From the NCBI GenBank assembly GCA_944375715.1, contig CALWAP010000002.1:62001-126000 (forward strand): 64,000 nt of DNA, in the 5' to 3' direction. Origin of the DNA: an uncultured Clostridia bacterium. Lineage in GTDB: Bacteria; Bacillota; Clostridia; Oscillospirales; Butyricicoccaceae. The position numbers and the translations under genes were made by a program. Position 1 is the stretch's first letter. Every line of letters starts with the position of its first letter. This document shows positions 25,033 to 33,434 of the stretch, piece by piece. The notes beneath the pieces are model-generated. The model was given only the letters and a program-made list of their open reading frames with translations, did not search any database and had not been told where the DNA came from.

Positions 25033-25884
25033 ATGGCACAGCTTTTAAAAGGGCTGCCCGTGGCCAAGGCAATAGCCAAGGAGCTTTCCGAACGGTCCGG
25101 GCTGCTTAACGAAAAGGGCGTAAAGCCCACTTTGGCAATACTCCGCGTCGGCAGCCGTCCCGACGACCTTTCTTATGAAAAGGGCGCCGTCAAAAGATGC
25201 GCCGAATGCGGCATTGAAGTCAGAAGGGTCATTTTCTCTGAAAATGTCACCCAACAGGAGCTTATCGAAAGCATTGAGGAAATAAACCGCGATGACACCA
25301 TCCACGGTGTACTCCTTTTCAGGCCCCTGCCAAAGCATATGGACGAAAACCTTGTGTGCGCAGCGCTGGTTCCTGAAAAGGATATGGACGGAATCACCGA
25401 AGGCTCGATGGCCGGCATATTCTCGGGCAGCGGAAAGGGATATCCCCCCTGCACGGCCCAAGCCTGTATTGAAATCCTTGACCATTACGGCATTGAGATC
25501 CAGGGCAGGCGCGTTACCGTCATGGGCCGAAGCAATGTCATCGGCAAGCCGGTTTTCATGCTTCTTTTAAAGCGCAACGCTACCGTTACCGTATGCCATA
25601 CCAAAACAGCTGACCCCGTGGCGGAATGCTCCAGGGCCGACATACTTATTGCCGCGGCCGGCAAGGCAGGCGTTATAACAGGCAGGCATGTGGCCCCCGG
25701 CCAGACAGTTTTAGATGTCGGCATCAATGTGACGCCAGAAGGCAAGCTCATGGGCGATGTGGATTTTGACGCAGCCGAGCCGGTTGTCGGCGCCATCAGC
25801 CCCGTCCCCGGCGGCGTGGGCAGCGTAACCACCGCCGTTTTGGCAAAGCATGTCATTGAGGCGGCGGAAAAATCCCTTAACTGA
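25033..25884 (+). CDS. folD: Methylene-THF dehydrogenase FolD, apparently lacking the cyclohydrolase lysine
   Basis: This 283-residue protein has the FolD fold, with conserved GVLLFRPLPKH (near 95), PEKDMDG and the NADP-site VMGRSNVIGKP (near 164). FolD normally has Tyr-x3-Lys in its active site, where that Lys drives cyclohydrolysis. Here the segment reads SYEKGAVKRC, so the residue four after Tyr is Ala; Lys appears two and six positions after Tyr instead. Aligned to E. coli and human enzymes from memory, the essential cyclohydrolase Lys is missing while the dehydrogenase site looks intact. The adjacent fchA fits this. GGGAGGC precedes the start; a terminator follows. Confidence 0.9.
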   Translation: MAQLLKGLPVAKAIAKELSERSGLLNEKGVKPTLAILRVGSRPDDLSYEKGAVKRCAECGIEVRRVIFSENVTQQELIESIEEINRDDTIHGVLLFRPLPKHMDENLVCAALVPEKDMDGITEGSMAGIFSGSGKGYPPCTAQACIEILDHYGIEIQGRRVTVMGRSNVIGKPVFMLLLKRNATVTVCHTKTADPVAECSRADILIAAAGKAGVITGRHVAPGQTVLDVGINVTPEGKLMGDVDFDAAEPVVGAISPVPGGVGSVTTAVLAKHVIEAAEKSLN

Positions 25885-25896
25885 TTTTTAAATAAC

Positions 25897-25928
25897 AAAA
25901 AGCGGAGGGCTTTACCCTCCGCTTTTTT
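25897..25928. terminator. Terminator after folD, shared with the convergent M20 gene
   Basis: AAAAAGCGGAGGG and CCCTCCGCTTTTTT pair around CTTTA, with A and T runs on both sides. Confidence 0.9.
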
Positions 25929-25936
25929 ATACGGTT

Positions 25937-27082
25937 TTATTCGGCCAAAAAGTCCAAGGCCGCCTGGGCATAGAAAGCGACGCCCGTTTTGAAAGCCTCT
26001 TCCTCAACAAAATAGTGGTCGGAATGGCCCGGGAAGGTGCCGCCGGCGCCAAGGCTGAAGAAAGCACCGGGGACATACTTTGTATATTCGGCAAAGTCCT
26101 CGCCGCCCATACCCTTTTGATCATATTCGACAAAGTCAGTGATTTTCCTTGCCGAAGCAAGACCCTTTTCCACCATTGCGGCATCATTTATCAGCACATC
26201 GGTGATGGCCTCGTACTCAACCTCAGCCTCGCAGCGGTAAGTTTTTGCAGTTTCTTCAATGATGCGCTTCAGAACAACGGGGATCTGCTCATGTACCTCG
26301 CGGCTGAAGCTGCGTATGGTTCCCTCCAAAACGGCCTCGCCCGAAACGATGTTGAACCTGGAACCCGAATGGAATGAGCCGACCGTAACAACCAGCGGCT
26401 CCATAGGCGGGAACTCGCGGCTTACCATTGTCTGAAGGTTCATGACGGTGGCCGCGCCGCACACAGTGGCGTCAACACCCATATGGGGTCCTGCGCCGTG
26501 GCAGGCCTTGCCCTTTATTGTGGCGACAAACCTGTCAGTGGCGGCATGATGGGGACCTGCACTGCTGGTTATCAGCCCGCACTTCTTCATGGCGCCTATA
26601 TGTACGCCGAATATGCCATCAACACCCTCAAGGCAGCCCTGCTCGATAGCCAAAGCTGCGCCCTTGCCGACCTCCTCGGCAGGCTGGAATATAAACCTGA
26701 CGGTGCCTTTAAACTGATCCTTGAGCTGGTTTATGACCATGACCGAACCCAGAAGCATGGAGGCATGGGTGTCGTGGCCACAGGCGTGCATCATGCCGGG
26801 CACACAGCTTTTAAAAGGAAGGTCGGTCTTTTCCTGTATCGAAAGGGCGTCTATATCCCCCCTTAAAGCGACGGTTTTGCCCTCGCCCAAAGTACCTTTT
26901 ATCTCGGCAATGACACCCGTCGGCTCCATAAGCCTGTAAGAAACACCCAGCTCGTCCAGCGCCTCGGCTATCTTCTTTGTGGTGCGGAACTCGTTAAGGC
27001 TGGCCTCGGGATTCTGATGCAGGTCCCTGCGGAAAGCAACGACTTTGTCCTGGACCTCTTCGGCCATTTTTCTGATATCCAT
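25937..27082 (-). CDS. M20-family amidohydrolase (hippurate / N-acyl amino acid type)
   Basis: This 381-residue M20D-type protein has LRGDIDALSI, the metal motif MHACGHDTHASM (near 100), FQPAEEVGKG with the catalytic Glu, the lid motif KACHGAGPHMGVD and a final GGEDFAEYTKYVPG with a late PGHSDHYF. It would remove an acyl group from an amino acid or peptide in the cytoplasm. The start is uncertain: ATG 27082 or an in-frame GTG at 27091, neither with a strong ribosome binding site. It is transcribed alone. Confidence 0.87.
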   Translation of the reverse strand: MDIRKMAEEVQDKVVAFRRDLHQNPEASLNEFRTTKKIAEALDELGVSYRLMEPTGVIAEIKGTLGEGKTVALRGDIDALSIQEKTDLPFKSCVPGMMHACGHDTHASMLLGSVMVINQLKDQFKGTVRFIFQPAEEVGKGAALAIEQGCLEGVDGIFGVHIGAMKKCGLITSSAGPHHAATDRFVATIKGKACHGAGPHMGVDATVCGAATVMNLQTMVSREFPPMEPLVVTVGSFHSGSRFNIVSGEAVLEGTIRSFSREVHEQIPVVLKRIIEETAKTYRCEAEVEYEAITDVLINDAAMVEKGLASARKITDFVEYDQKGMGGEDFAEYTKYVPGAFFSLGAGGTFPGHSDHYFVEEEAFKTGVAFYAQAALDFLAE

Positions 27083-27196
27083 GTCTTTCACTCGCTTTCA
27101 TAAATGATAAACCTATGATATCACCCTTTCTTTTGCCTGTAAAGAGAAAATAAACGTAAAAAATATATAATAAAGAAACTTTTAAGCCGACGGCAT

Positions 27197-27227
27197 AAAA
27201 AAGCGCTCTGCCTAAAAGGCAGAGCGC
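27197..27227 (-). terminator. Terminator of rny
   Basis: Read on the minus strand, GCGCTCTGCC and GGCAGAGCGC pair around TTTTA and are followed by six T residues. Confidence 0.9.
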
Positions 27228-27236
27228 CCATTACTG

Positions 27237-28784
27237 CTATTTTGCGTAATCGACCGCGCGGGTCTCCCTGACAACATGGACCTTTATCGTGCCTGGATAG
27301 CTCATTTCGTTTTCGATCTTGACCGAAAGCTCCCTTGCCAGAAGGACCATATCCTCGTCCTTTACCTCCTCGGGCTTAACAAGAATCCTTATCTCGCGTC
27401 CGGCCTGGAAGGCAAAGCACTTGTCGACGCCCTTCATGCCGCCGGCCAGCTCCTCCAGCTTTTCCAGCCTCTTGATATAGGCCTCAAGGTTCTCCCTCCT
27501 GGCCCCGGGCCTTGCCGCCGAAATGGCGTCGGCCGCCTGGACAAGACATGCCACAACGGTTTCAGCCTCCACATCGCCATGATGGGCCTGTATAGCGTGG
27601 ATGACCTCCTGGCTCTCATGGTATTTCTTGGCAATATCAACGCCAAGGCTGACATGGGAGCCTTCCATTTCATGGGTGACTGCCTTGCCGATATCATGCA
27701 GAAGGCCCGCCCTTTTAGCCAAGGTGGCATCGGCACCTATCTCAGCCGCCAGCAATCCGGCTATATGGGCTACCTCTATCGAATGGTTCAAAACATTCTG
27801 GCCGTAGCTTGTACGATAGCGCATACGCCCCAGAAGCTTGACTATCTCGGGATGGACACCGTGGACGCCTGTTTCGAACAGGGCCCTTTCGCCTTCTTTC
27901 CTTATTATCGTCTCCACTTCGGCGCGGGACTTTTCCACAGTCTCCTCTATCCGCGCCGGATGGATCCTTCCGTCCAGAATCAGCTTTTCCAGGCTGAGCC
28001 TTGCAATCTCTCGCCTTACGGGGTCAAAGCTCGAAAGTGTGATGGCCTCGGGGGTGTCGTCAATTATAAGGTCAACGCCCGTCAGGTTTTCAAGGGTGCG
28101 TATATTGCGGCCCTCCCTGCCGATTATCCTGCCCTTCATCTCGTCATTAGGCAGAGGCACCACCGAAACGGTGGCTTCGCTTACATGGTCGGCGGCACAG
28201 CGCTGGATGGCCAGGGAAATAATCTCCCTTGCCATGGTGTCGCTGTCCTCCTTGAGCTGGCGCTCGATCTCCTTGATCTTGACGGCGGCGTCGTGCCTTG
28301 CCTCCTCCTCGATCTGGCTGATGATAAGGCTTTTGGCCTCCTCGACCGTCATGCCCGACACCTTTTCCAGCATTTCCAGCTGGCTTTTCTTGATCTGACG
28401 GATCTCTTCCTGCAGCTCCTCGTTCTCTTTGAGCTTTTTGTTCAGTTTTTCTTCTTTTGCCTCAATGCTCTCGTACTTGCGGTCAATCGATTCCTCCTTC
28501 TGCTGGAGCCTGCGCTCCTGCTTCTTGAGGTCCTGATTCCGCTCGCGTGTCTCGCGGTCGAACTCAGTCTTGGCTCGATAGATTTCTTCCTTTGCCTCGA
28601 CCAGAGCCTCTCTCTTCTTGGCTTCGGCCGATTTTATCGCCTCATTGATGATCCTTGTGGCTTCATCTTCGGCATTCCCTATCTCCTTTTCAGCGATATT
28701 CTTACGGTACAGATATCCCGCTAAAGCGCCAATCAAAGCCGCCGCGATCAAACCGCATACAATTAATATGGTCTGACCAGGCAC
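27237..28784 (-). CDS. rny: Ribonuclease Y
   Basis: This membrane-anchored endoribonuclease starts bulk mRNA decay in Firmicutes. The 515 residues comprise an N-terminal transmembrane helix (about 5-25) and a long Glu/Lys-rich coiled coil (about 30-190). A KH domain follows with [15 protein letters not shown] (near 220), and an HD domain with LLHDIGKAV (near 355) and the upstream His of [11 protein letters not shown]. The start is GTG 28784 with AAGGAGGA upstream; this gives the normal family length, while the longer frame adds 27 residues without a site. Confidence 0.95.
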   Translation of the reverse strand: MPGQTILIVCGLIAAALIGALAGYLYRKNIAEKEIGNAEDEATRIINEAIKSAEAKKREALVEAKEEIYRAKTEFDRETRERNQDLKKQERRLQQKEESIDRKYESIEAKEEKLNKKLKENEELQEEIRQIKKSQLEMLEKVSGMTVEEAKSLIISQIEEEARHDAAVKIKEIERQLKEDSDTMAREIISLAIQRCAADHVSEATVSVVPLPNDEMKGRIIGREGRNIRTLENLTGVDLIIDDTPEAITLSSFDPVRREIARLSLEKLILDGRIHPARIEETVEKSRAEVETIIRKEGERALFETGVHGVHPEIVKLLGRMRYRTSYGQNVLNHSIEVAHIAGLLAAEIGADATLAKRAGLLHDIGKAVTHEMEGSHVSLGVDIAKKYHESQEVIHAIQAHHGDVEAETVVACLVQAADAISAARPGARRENLEAYIKRLEKLEELAGGMKGVDKCFAFQAGREIRILVKPEEVKDEDMVLLARELSVKIENEMSYPGTIKVHVVRETRAVDYAK

Positions 28785-28870
28785 TTTGTTTTCCTCCTTG
28801 GTTATCGGAAATATGCAGGCCGGGTAAATTAAGCCGTAAAAACTCATAATATCACAGCCTGACATATTAC

Positions 28871-28899
28871 ATTTTATATCCGTGCCGTAAGGTTGTCAA
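28871..28899 (-). promoter_or_regulatory. Promoter of rny
   Basis: On the minus strand TTGACA, a 17-base spacer and TAAAAT give a near-consensus vegetative promoter about 80 bases before the GTG start. Confidence 0.7.
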
Positions 28900-28955
28900 G
28901 GAAAAGACGGGGGCGCATTACGCAAAATTATGCATTTTCGTACATATGCTTTGGC

Positions 28956-29615
28956 CTATTTGGCAAAGACATGACTGCCTATAACGGCAATCGTTTCCCT
29001 GGTGAATATCCACTCGCTTGTGGACTTTTCGGGGTTATAATAGTATATGGCCCCGCCCGACGGGTCCCAGCCGTTCATGGCATCGACAGCAGCCCGTTTG
29101 GCGCTTTCTTCGGGTTCAAGACTGAACTGCCCGTCCACCAGGGCGGTAAATGCTCCCGGCTGGTACAAAACCCCTGCTATCGTATTGGGAAATGAGGGAT
29201 GCTTGACCCTGTTGAGTATGACGGCACCTACTGCTACCTGTCCTACATAAGGCTCTCCTCTGGCTTCGGCAGAAATCATTTTAGCCAGCAGGTAAAGATC
29301 ATCATTGGTCCCCGAGGAAGCCGGAGGAGACGCCGATATACCCATGGCGGCCAGGGTCTTTGCCCCGCATATGCCGTCGGCCGTAAGGCCGTTTTTGCGC
29401 TGGAAGTATTTTACGGCCTCCTCGGTGGCGCTTCCATACACACCGTCAATATTGCCCGTGTAATACCCCCATCTTTTAAGCTTGGTCTGGATCGTCTTGA
29501 CCGTTTCGCCCGAGGATCCCCTGCGGTAAGCCATGGCGTAGGCCGATGAAACCAGCCCCATCACAATCAAAATCACAAGAAAAACGGCCAGCACAGCCTT
29601 TTTTTTAACCTTCAT
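28956..29615 (-). CDS. sleB: Spore cortex-lytic enzyme SleB
   Basis: This exported hydrolase of 219 residues degrades spore cortex peptidoglycan during germination. It has a signal peptide (MKVKKKAVLAVFLVILIVMGLVSSAYA), a peptidoglycan-binding domain (about 30-90, GSSGETVKTIQTKLKRWGYY) and a C-terminal SleB/CwlJ hydrolase domain. The catalytic Glu region is MISAEARGEPYVGQVAVGAV (near 113), followed by a GAIYYYNP tail motif. The domain order matches SleB rather than CwlJ, which lacks the binding domain. Its partner YpeB is not encoded next to it. I could not make out a sigma-G promoter. Confidence 0.9.
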   Translation of the reverse strand: MKVKKKAVLAVFLVILIVMGLVSSAYAMAYRRGSSGETVKTIQTKLKRWGYYTGNIDGVYGSATEEAVKYFQRKNGLTADGICGAKTLAAMGISASPPASSGTNDDLYLLAKMISAEARGEPYVGQVAVGAVILNRVKHPSFPNTIAGVLYQPGAFTALVDGQFSLEPEESAKRAAVDAMNGWDPSGGAIYYYNPEKSTSEWIFTRETIAVIGSHVFAK

Positions 29616-29634
29616 ACAGCAAAACCTCTCTGCT

Positions 29635-29662
29635 TTGAGTTTTTTATAGTTTGTGCTATAAT
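29635..29662 (+). promoter_or_regulatory. Promoter of the methyltransferase-rsmI operon
   Basis: TTGAGT (29635-29640), a 16-base spacer and TATAAT (29657-29662) with a TGC extension. Confidence 0.6.
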
Positions 29663-29691
29663 CGGCTTATTAAACATCGGAGGATATTTTT

Positions 29692-30420
29692 TTGAGATAC
29701 GAACATCATATTACTCTCGAAAAAACCATAATCCAGGACGACCGTTTTTTCAAGCTCTCTCAGGACAGCCTGCTCCTTTCTGATTTTGCGCCCGAGCAGA
29801 AGGGGCGGATCCTCGACCTGGGCTGCGGCGTCGGCGTATTGATGATACTCATGCTGCTCAAAAGCCCCAGGGCCCATGCCCTGGGGCTGGAGATAACCGA
29901 AGGCGCGTGCGAGCTGGCGCGCTTAAACCTGAAAAAATGCGGTCTGGAAACACAGGGCGGCGTTCTTGAGTGCGATATGCGCCTCATGCCCAAAAGGCTT
30001 TACGGCTATTTTGACTGCTGCATATCAAACCCGCCGTATTTTTCGCCCAGCCGCGGTTTTTCCTCCCAAAAATCCGCCATGGCCGCCGCCCGGAATGAAA
30101 GCTGCGGCGATATTATGGATGTATGCCGCGCTGCATTTTATGCACTTAAATGGAGAGGTATATTTCATGTATGTTACCCTGCCAAAAGGCTTTGTGACCT
30201 GACCGAGGCCCTTTCGGCCAACAGGCTGGAGCCCAAGCGCATGAGGTTTGTATATACTTCGCCTGAAAAGCCGCCGTACCTTGTCCTTTTATCTGCCGTC
30301 AAGGGAGGCGGCAGGCACCTGGAGGTCATGGCTCCCCTGCTGGTGACAAAGGACAGCTTTGCGCCCTCCCCGGGACCTTTCGAGCATTACCGCCATCCAT
30401 ACAGCAAACAGGAGAAATAA
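29692..30420 (+). CDS. TrmN6-like tRNA adenine-N6 methyltransferase
   Basis: This 242-residue class I S-adenosylmethionine methyltransferase has the SAM motif ILDLGCGVGVLMI (near 41) and the N6-adenine/glutamine-type catalytic motif NPPYF (near 113). It corresponds to the YabB/TrmN6 family, which methylates A37 of certain tRNAs. The start is TTG 29692 with CGGAGGA at 29679. The next gene, rsmI, begins four bases after the stop, as in other Firmicutes. Confidence 0.85.
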   Translation: MRYEHHITLEKTIIQDDRFFKLSQDSLLLSDFAPEQKGRILDLGCGVGVLMILMLLKSPRAHALGLEITEGACELARLNLKKCGLETQGGVLECDMRLMPKRLYGYFDCCISNPPYFSPSRGFSSQKSAMAAARNESCGDIMDVCRAAFYALKWRGIFHVCYPAKRLCDLTEALSANRLEPKRMRFVYTSPEKPPYLVLLSAVKGGGRHLEVMAPLLVTKDSFAPSPGPFEHYRHPYSKQEK

Positions 30421-30423
30421 CCA

Positions 30424-31257
30424 ATGAATGGAACATTATACATAGTGGCAACGCCAATAGGCAATTTAAACGACCTTTCGCCCAGAGCCTCAGAGACCCT
30501 GGCCGCAGCAGACTTCATCGCGGCCGAGGACACCAGGGTAACGGCCAAACTGCTCAACCGCTTCAGTATAAAGACCCCTTTGATAAGCTATTACGAGCAC
30601 AACAAAAAGCAAAAGGGAGAGTACATCCTTTCACGGCTATTATCCGGAGAGAACTGCGCCTTGGTCACCGACGCCGGCACCCCGGCCATATCGGACCCCG
30701 GCGTGGATCTGGTCGATCTCTGCCTTTCAAACGGCATAGCCGTGCGGGCCGTAGCCGGCCCCAGCGCCATTATAGCTGCCCTTTCCATTTCGGGAATGAA
30801 CTGCGGCCGGTTCTGTTTTGAGGGTTTCCTTTCCACTTCAAAAAAAAGCAGGGAGGCCCATCTTAAGGAAACCGCCTTGGAAAAACGCACAATGGTCTTT
30901 TACGAGGCGCCGCACAAGCTCGTAAGGACCCTTAAAGACATGCTTCAATATTACGGCGACAGGAAAATAGCCTTATGCCGCGAACTTACAAAAATACATG
31001 AGGAGACAGAGCGTACCACCCTGAGCCTTGCTTTGGAAAAATACTCTGCCACCCCTCCCAGAGGGGAGTTCGTGCTGATAGTGGAGGGCTGTCCCGAAAC
31101 CCCGGCCCAGCAGGAAGACTCCGACCCTTTGGATGATGTAAAGGCCCTTGTGGAAAAGGGCGAAAGCCTTTCCTCGGCTGTAAAGGAGGTAAGCTCTTTG
31201 AGGAATATTTCAAAAAACGAGCTTTACCGAATGGCCGTCAGGGCAGAAATATCCTGA
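30424..31257 (+). CDS. rsmI: 16S rRNA (cytidine1402-2'-O)-methyltransferase
   Basis: This 277-residue tetrapyrrole-methylase-fold protein 2'-O-methylates C1402 in the ribosomal decoding centre. Family motifs are YIVATPIGNLNDLSPRA at the N-terminus, AEDTRVTAKLL, the glycine-rich VTDAGTPAISDPG (near 78) and a YEAPHKLVRTL segment. It is coupled to the upstream methyltransferase by a three-base gap. Its 3' end overlaps the convergent spmB stop by 20 bases, so there is no space for a terminator between them. Confidence 0.93.
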   Translation: MNGTLYIVATPIGNLNDLSPRASETLAAADFIAAEDTRVTAKLLNRFSIKTPLISYYEHNKKQKGEYILSRLLSGENCALVTDAGTPAISDPGVDLVDLCLSNGIAVRAVAGPSAIIAALSISGMNCGRFCFEGFLSTSKKSREAHLKETALEKRTMVFYEAPHKLVRTLKDMLQYYGDRKIALCRELTKIHEETERTTLSLALEKYSATPPRGEFVLIVEGCPETPAQQEDSDPLDDVKALVEKGESLSSAVKEVSSLRNISKNELYRMAVRAEIS

Positions 31258-31750
31258 CAAAAAAGGCCGACGACAAAAAGGCCGCCAGGGCCGCCGCCAG
31301 CATGGCCGGCACGGCTTTTGCCGCGGCTTTGGCGCCCGTTTCTTTGCGGTATATCCCCAGAACATAAAGCCCGGTTTCCGATGCCCCCAGCATGACGGCG
31401 GCCGTCTTTCCCGCAAAGGAATCGGCTGTGCAGCGCTGCATGATGTTCATGCCCTCACTCAATGCCGCAGAGCCCGATATGGGCCTTATGAACATCAGCG
31501 GCAGGCATTCTCCCGGAAGCCCCAGCAGGTCGGTGACCGGCCTCAGGAAGGCTCCGAGCATATCAAGGAACCCAGATGCGTCCAGCATCTGGGCCGCCAC
31601 CGTCATAAGCAGCATGGCAGGCAGGATGCCCTTTATGACCGAAAGTCCGGAAAGGGCGCCCCGGCAGAAAACCGAAAAAACATCTACGCCCTTTATGCAG
31701 GAAAATGATATGACAAAAACTATTATGCCCGGGACGAAAATATCGCTCAT
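31238..31750 (-). CDS. spmB: Spore maturation protein B
   Basis: This 170-residue protein has about four hydrophobic helices with a gate-domain motif in the middle (FIRPISGSAALSEGMNIM and LGASETGLYVLGIY), as in SpmB and nucleoside-recognition gate proteins. SpmA and SpmB act in spore core dehydration in B. subtilis. The start overlaps the spmA stop by four bases (ATGA), indicating coupling. The 3' end overlaps rsmI on the other strand. Confidence 0.85.
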   Translation of the reverse strand: MSDIFVPGIIVFVISFSCIKGVDVFSVFCRGALSGLSVIKGILPAMLLMTVAAQMLDASGFLDMLGAFLRPVTDLLGLPGECLPLMFIRPISGSAALSEGMNIMQRCTADSFAGKTAAVMLGASETGLYVLGIYRKETGAKAAAKAVPAMLAAALAAFLSSAFFVRIFLP

Positions 31751-32355
31751 TCCCGCTCACCCCTTCCCATAAAGGCCAATGCCGCTAAAAGTGAACAGGC
31801 CGACGCGCACCAGACGGGCAGAAGTATGCCATATGGGTCCGAGCTTCCCATGGCCGCCCTGATGGAAGCTGCCGTCACGGGTATCAGCTGTATGGACACC
31901 GTATTCATCGCCACCAGCACCGTCAGGGAACGCTTTTCTACCCGTCCCATTTCCGAAAGCCGCTTTAGTTCCCTTGCCGCCTCCAAGCCCGCCGGCGTCG
32001 CGGCGGAGCCAAGGCCCAGGATGTTGGCCGCCATATTCCTGGCTATCGGATCGGCCGCAGTGCTCCCGGCTGTCCTTTTTCCGTATATAAGCCTTATGGG
32101 AAGCTTCAGCACACGCTGGAGGGCTTCGGAAATACCGCTTTCTCTAATAAGCTCCATTATCCCCGACCAGAAGCATATGCCGCCCGCCATCATCACTACC
32201 GTTTCGCCCACCTGAGTAAGGCCGCCCGAAACTGCTTCAGAAAGGCCGCTTAACTGTCCGGTTAATATCCCTGTAATAAAGGCGCACAAAAAGATTATTT
32301 CGACAACTTTTGACAACAAGCCGTATATCACCCCTCGTTTTCCGTCGTTTTCCAC
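31747..32355 (-). CDS. spmA: Spore maturation protein A
   Basis: This 202-residue membrane protein has gate-domain motifs (GGICFWSGIMELIRESG and AANILGLGSAATPAGLEAA) typical of SpmA. It pairs with SpmB in spore core dehydration. The start is uncertain. GTG 32355 opens the frame without a ribosome binding site, whereas TTG 32319 is preceded by GAGGGGTGAT at a normal distance and would remove 12 residues; I suspect the latter. The two genes face rsmI head-on and interrupt an otherwise conserved rsmI-abrB order. Confidence 0.83.
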   Translation of the reverse strand: MENDGKRGVIYGLLSKVVEIIFLCAFITGILTGQLSGLSEAVSGGLTQVGETVVMMAGGICFWSGIMELIRESGISEALQRVLKLPIRLIYGKRTAGSTAADPIARNMAANILGLGSAATPAGLEAARELKRLSEMGRVEKRSLTVLVAMNTVSIQLIPVTAASIRAAMGSSDPYGILLPVWCASACSLLAALAFMGRGERE

Positions 32356-32398
32356 AACTATTTACATTTTTTACACATTATTTTCACCGCTTTTTTTG

Positions 32399-32427
32399 TT
32401 GACAAAATCTTACAATTTTAATAAAAT
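32399..32427 (+). promoter_or_regulatory. Promoter of abrB
   Basis: TTGACA (32399-32404), a 17-base spacer and TAAAAT (32422-32427) form one of the best promoters in the window. Confidence 0.75.
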
Positions 32428-32481
32428 CTAATCGTAAGGTAAATCCATAAACTGACATATTCTTTGTGAGGAGATGCAGAT

Positions 32482-32730
32482 ATGAAATCAACAGGAATCG
32501 TAAGAAAAGTGGACGAGCTGGGACGCATAGTTCTGCCCATTGAATTAAGGCGCACGCTTAATATTGAGCTCAAGGATCCCGTGGAGATATATGTTGACGG
32601 GCAGTCCATAGTCCTTCGCAAACACGAGCCGACATGCGTCTTCTGCGGCAGTTCCAAAAAGGTTACCTCCTTTAAGGGCAAGAACATATGCGCTGCCTGC
32701 AGAGCCGAGCTTTGCGAAGAAATTCAGTAA
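32482..32730 (+). CDS. abrB: AbrB-family transition-state regulator with a CxxC tail
   Basis: This 82-residue DNA-binding protein has a swapped-hairpin AbrB fold (residues 1-47) nearly identical in pattern to B. subtilis AbrB: MKSTGIVRKVDELGRIV, then PIELRRTLNI. In place of the usual AbrB C-terminal domain, residues 51-76 carry two CxxC pairs (CVFC, CAAC), likely a small zinc-binding module. It is probably a growth-phase repressor. Ribosome binding site GAGGAG is close to ATG 32482. The position between rsmI and metG agrees with the abrB locus of Bacilli. Confidence 0.9.
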   Translation: MKSTGIVRKVDELGRIVLPIELRRTLNIELKDPVEIYVDGQSIVLRKHEPTCVFCGSSKKVTSFKGKNICAACRAELCEEIQ

Positions 32731-32763
32731 GGCAATAAAATTATATTGCCGGCCGCCTTTTTA

Positions 32764-32790
32764 AAGAACGCCCACGGGCGTTCTTTTTTT
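32764..32790 (+). terminator. Terminator of abrB
   Basis: AAGAACGCCC and GGGCGTTCTT pair around AC and are followed by a run of eight T residues. Confidence 0.9.
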
Positions 32791-32868
32791 GCCTCCTTCT
32801 TGATGAAAGGGGGGTTTTGTGTTATAGTTTCCTTAACCAATCAAACCATTTACCGAAAGGAAAACAAA

Positions 32869-33327
32869 ATGCCTAACAAAAACTGTACCCCTTCGCTTAT
32901 AAAGAAAAAGCGCAAGCATATATCCCTTTTAAGGGCTCTTTTCAAAAAGGAATCGGACAACGGGTTTTACACGGCTGACAGCATCGACGGCAAAACAAGT
33001 CTTTGGTGGATAGAGGCAAACCAGCTGGGACAAACCAGCTGTTACCCCTGCGTGCTTTACAAGGATGGGGAAGAGCATGCCTTTGTTTCGGGCCGAAGCA
33101 AAAAGGAACAGGAAAGCAACCGCCTTCTGATGGAAAAGTGGAAGGCCACCGTGAACCCTCAAACAATAGATATACTTTTCACCGTCACCGAGCTGGATGC
33201 AGAGGAGTTCTTCCGTCAGTTCAATCCCGCCGAAGAACGCCAGCTCAAAAAACTGTTTATGAATGAAAACGAGGAACAAAACAACGGGGAAAACGTCCAA
33301 AACAATGATGAGAAAGACGGCGAATAA
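32869..33327 (+). CDS. Hypothetical protein with acidic C-terminal tail
   Basis: This 152-residue protein belongs to no family I recognise. It has a basic N-terminus (KKKRKH near residue 12) and a central stretch rich in aromatic residues (SLWWIEANQLGQTSCYPCVLY). The C-terminal 25 residues are rich in Asn, Glu and Asp and probably disordered. No signal peptide or membrane helix is seen. ATG 32869 follows GAAAGGAAA at a good distance; a longer frame through the upstream terminator is not credible. It is flanked by the abrB terminator and the promoter of the VanW gene. Confidence 0.55.
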   Translation: MPNKNCTPSLIKKKRKHISLLRALFKKESDNGFYTADSIDGKTSLWWIEANQLGQTSCYPCVLYKDGEEHAFVSGRSKKEQESNRLLMEKWKATVNPQTIDILFTVTELDAEEFFRQFNPAEERQLKKLFMNENEEQNNGENVQNNDEKDGE

Positions 33328-33353
33328 TGCCATATATTGTAACCATTTAGTAA

Positions 33354-33382
33354 TTGCATGCCGTATTTCGCCTATATATAAT
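33354..33382 (+). promoter_or_regulatory. Promoter of the VanW/G5 lipoprotein gene
   Basis: TTGCAT (33354-33359), a 17-base spacer and TATAAT (33377-33382). A second TATAAT at 33395 lies in the palindrome GGATAT/ATATCC. Confidence 0.6.
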
Positions 33383-33434
33383 TATTAAAGTGGATATAAT
33401 ATCCGCTTCAATAAGCATCCGGAGGTGTCAAGCC

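Noticed and set aside
27276-28724. 482-codon frame opposite rny
   Set aside because: Shadow of the RNase Y coiled coil; Leu/Phe-rich translation is the complement of Glu/Lys codons.
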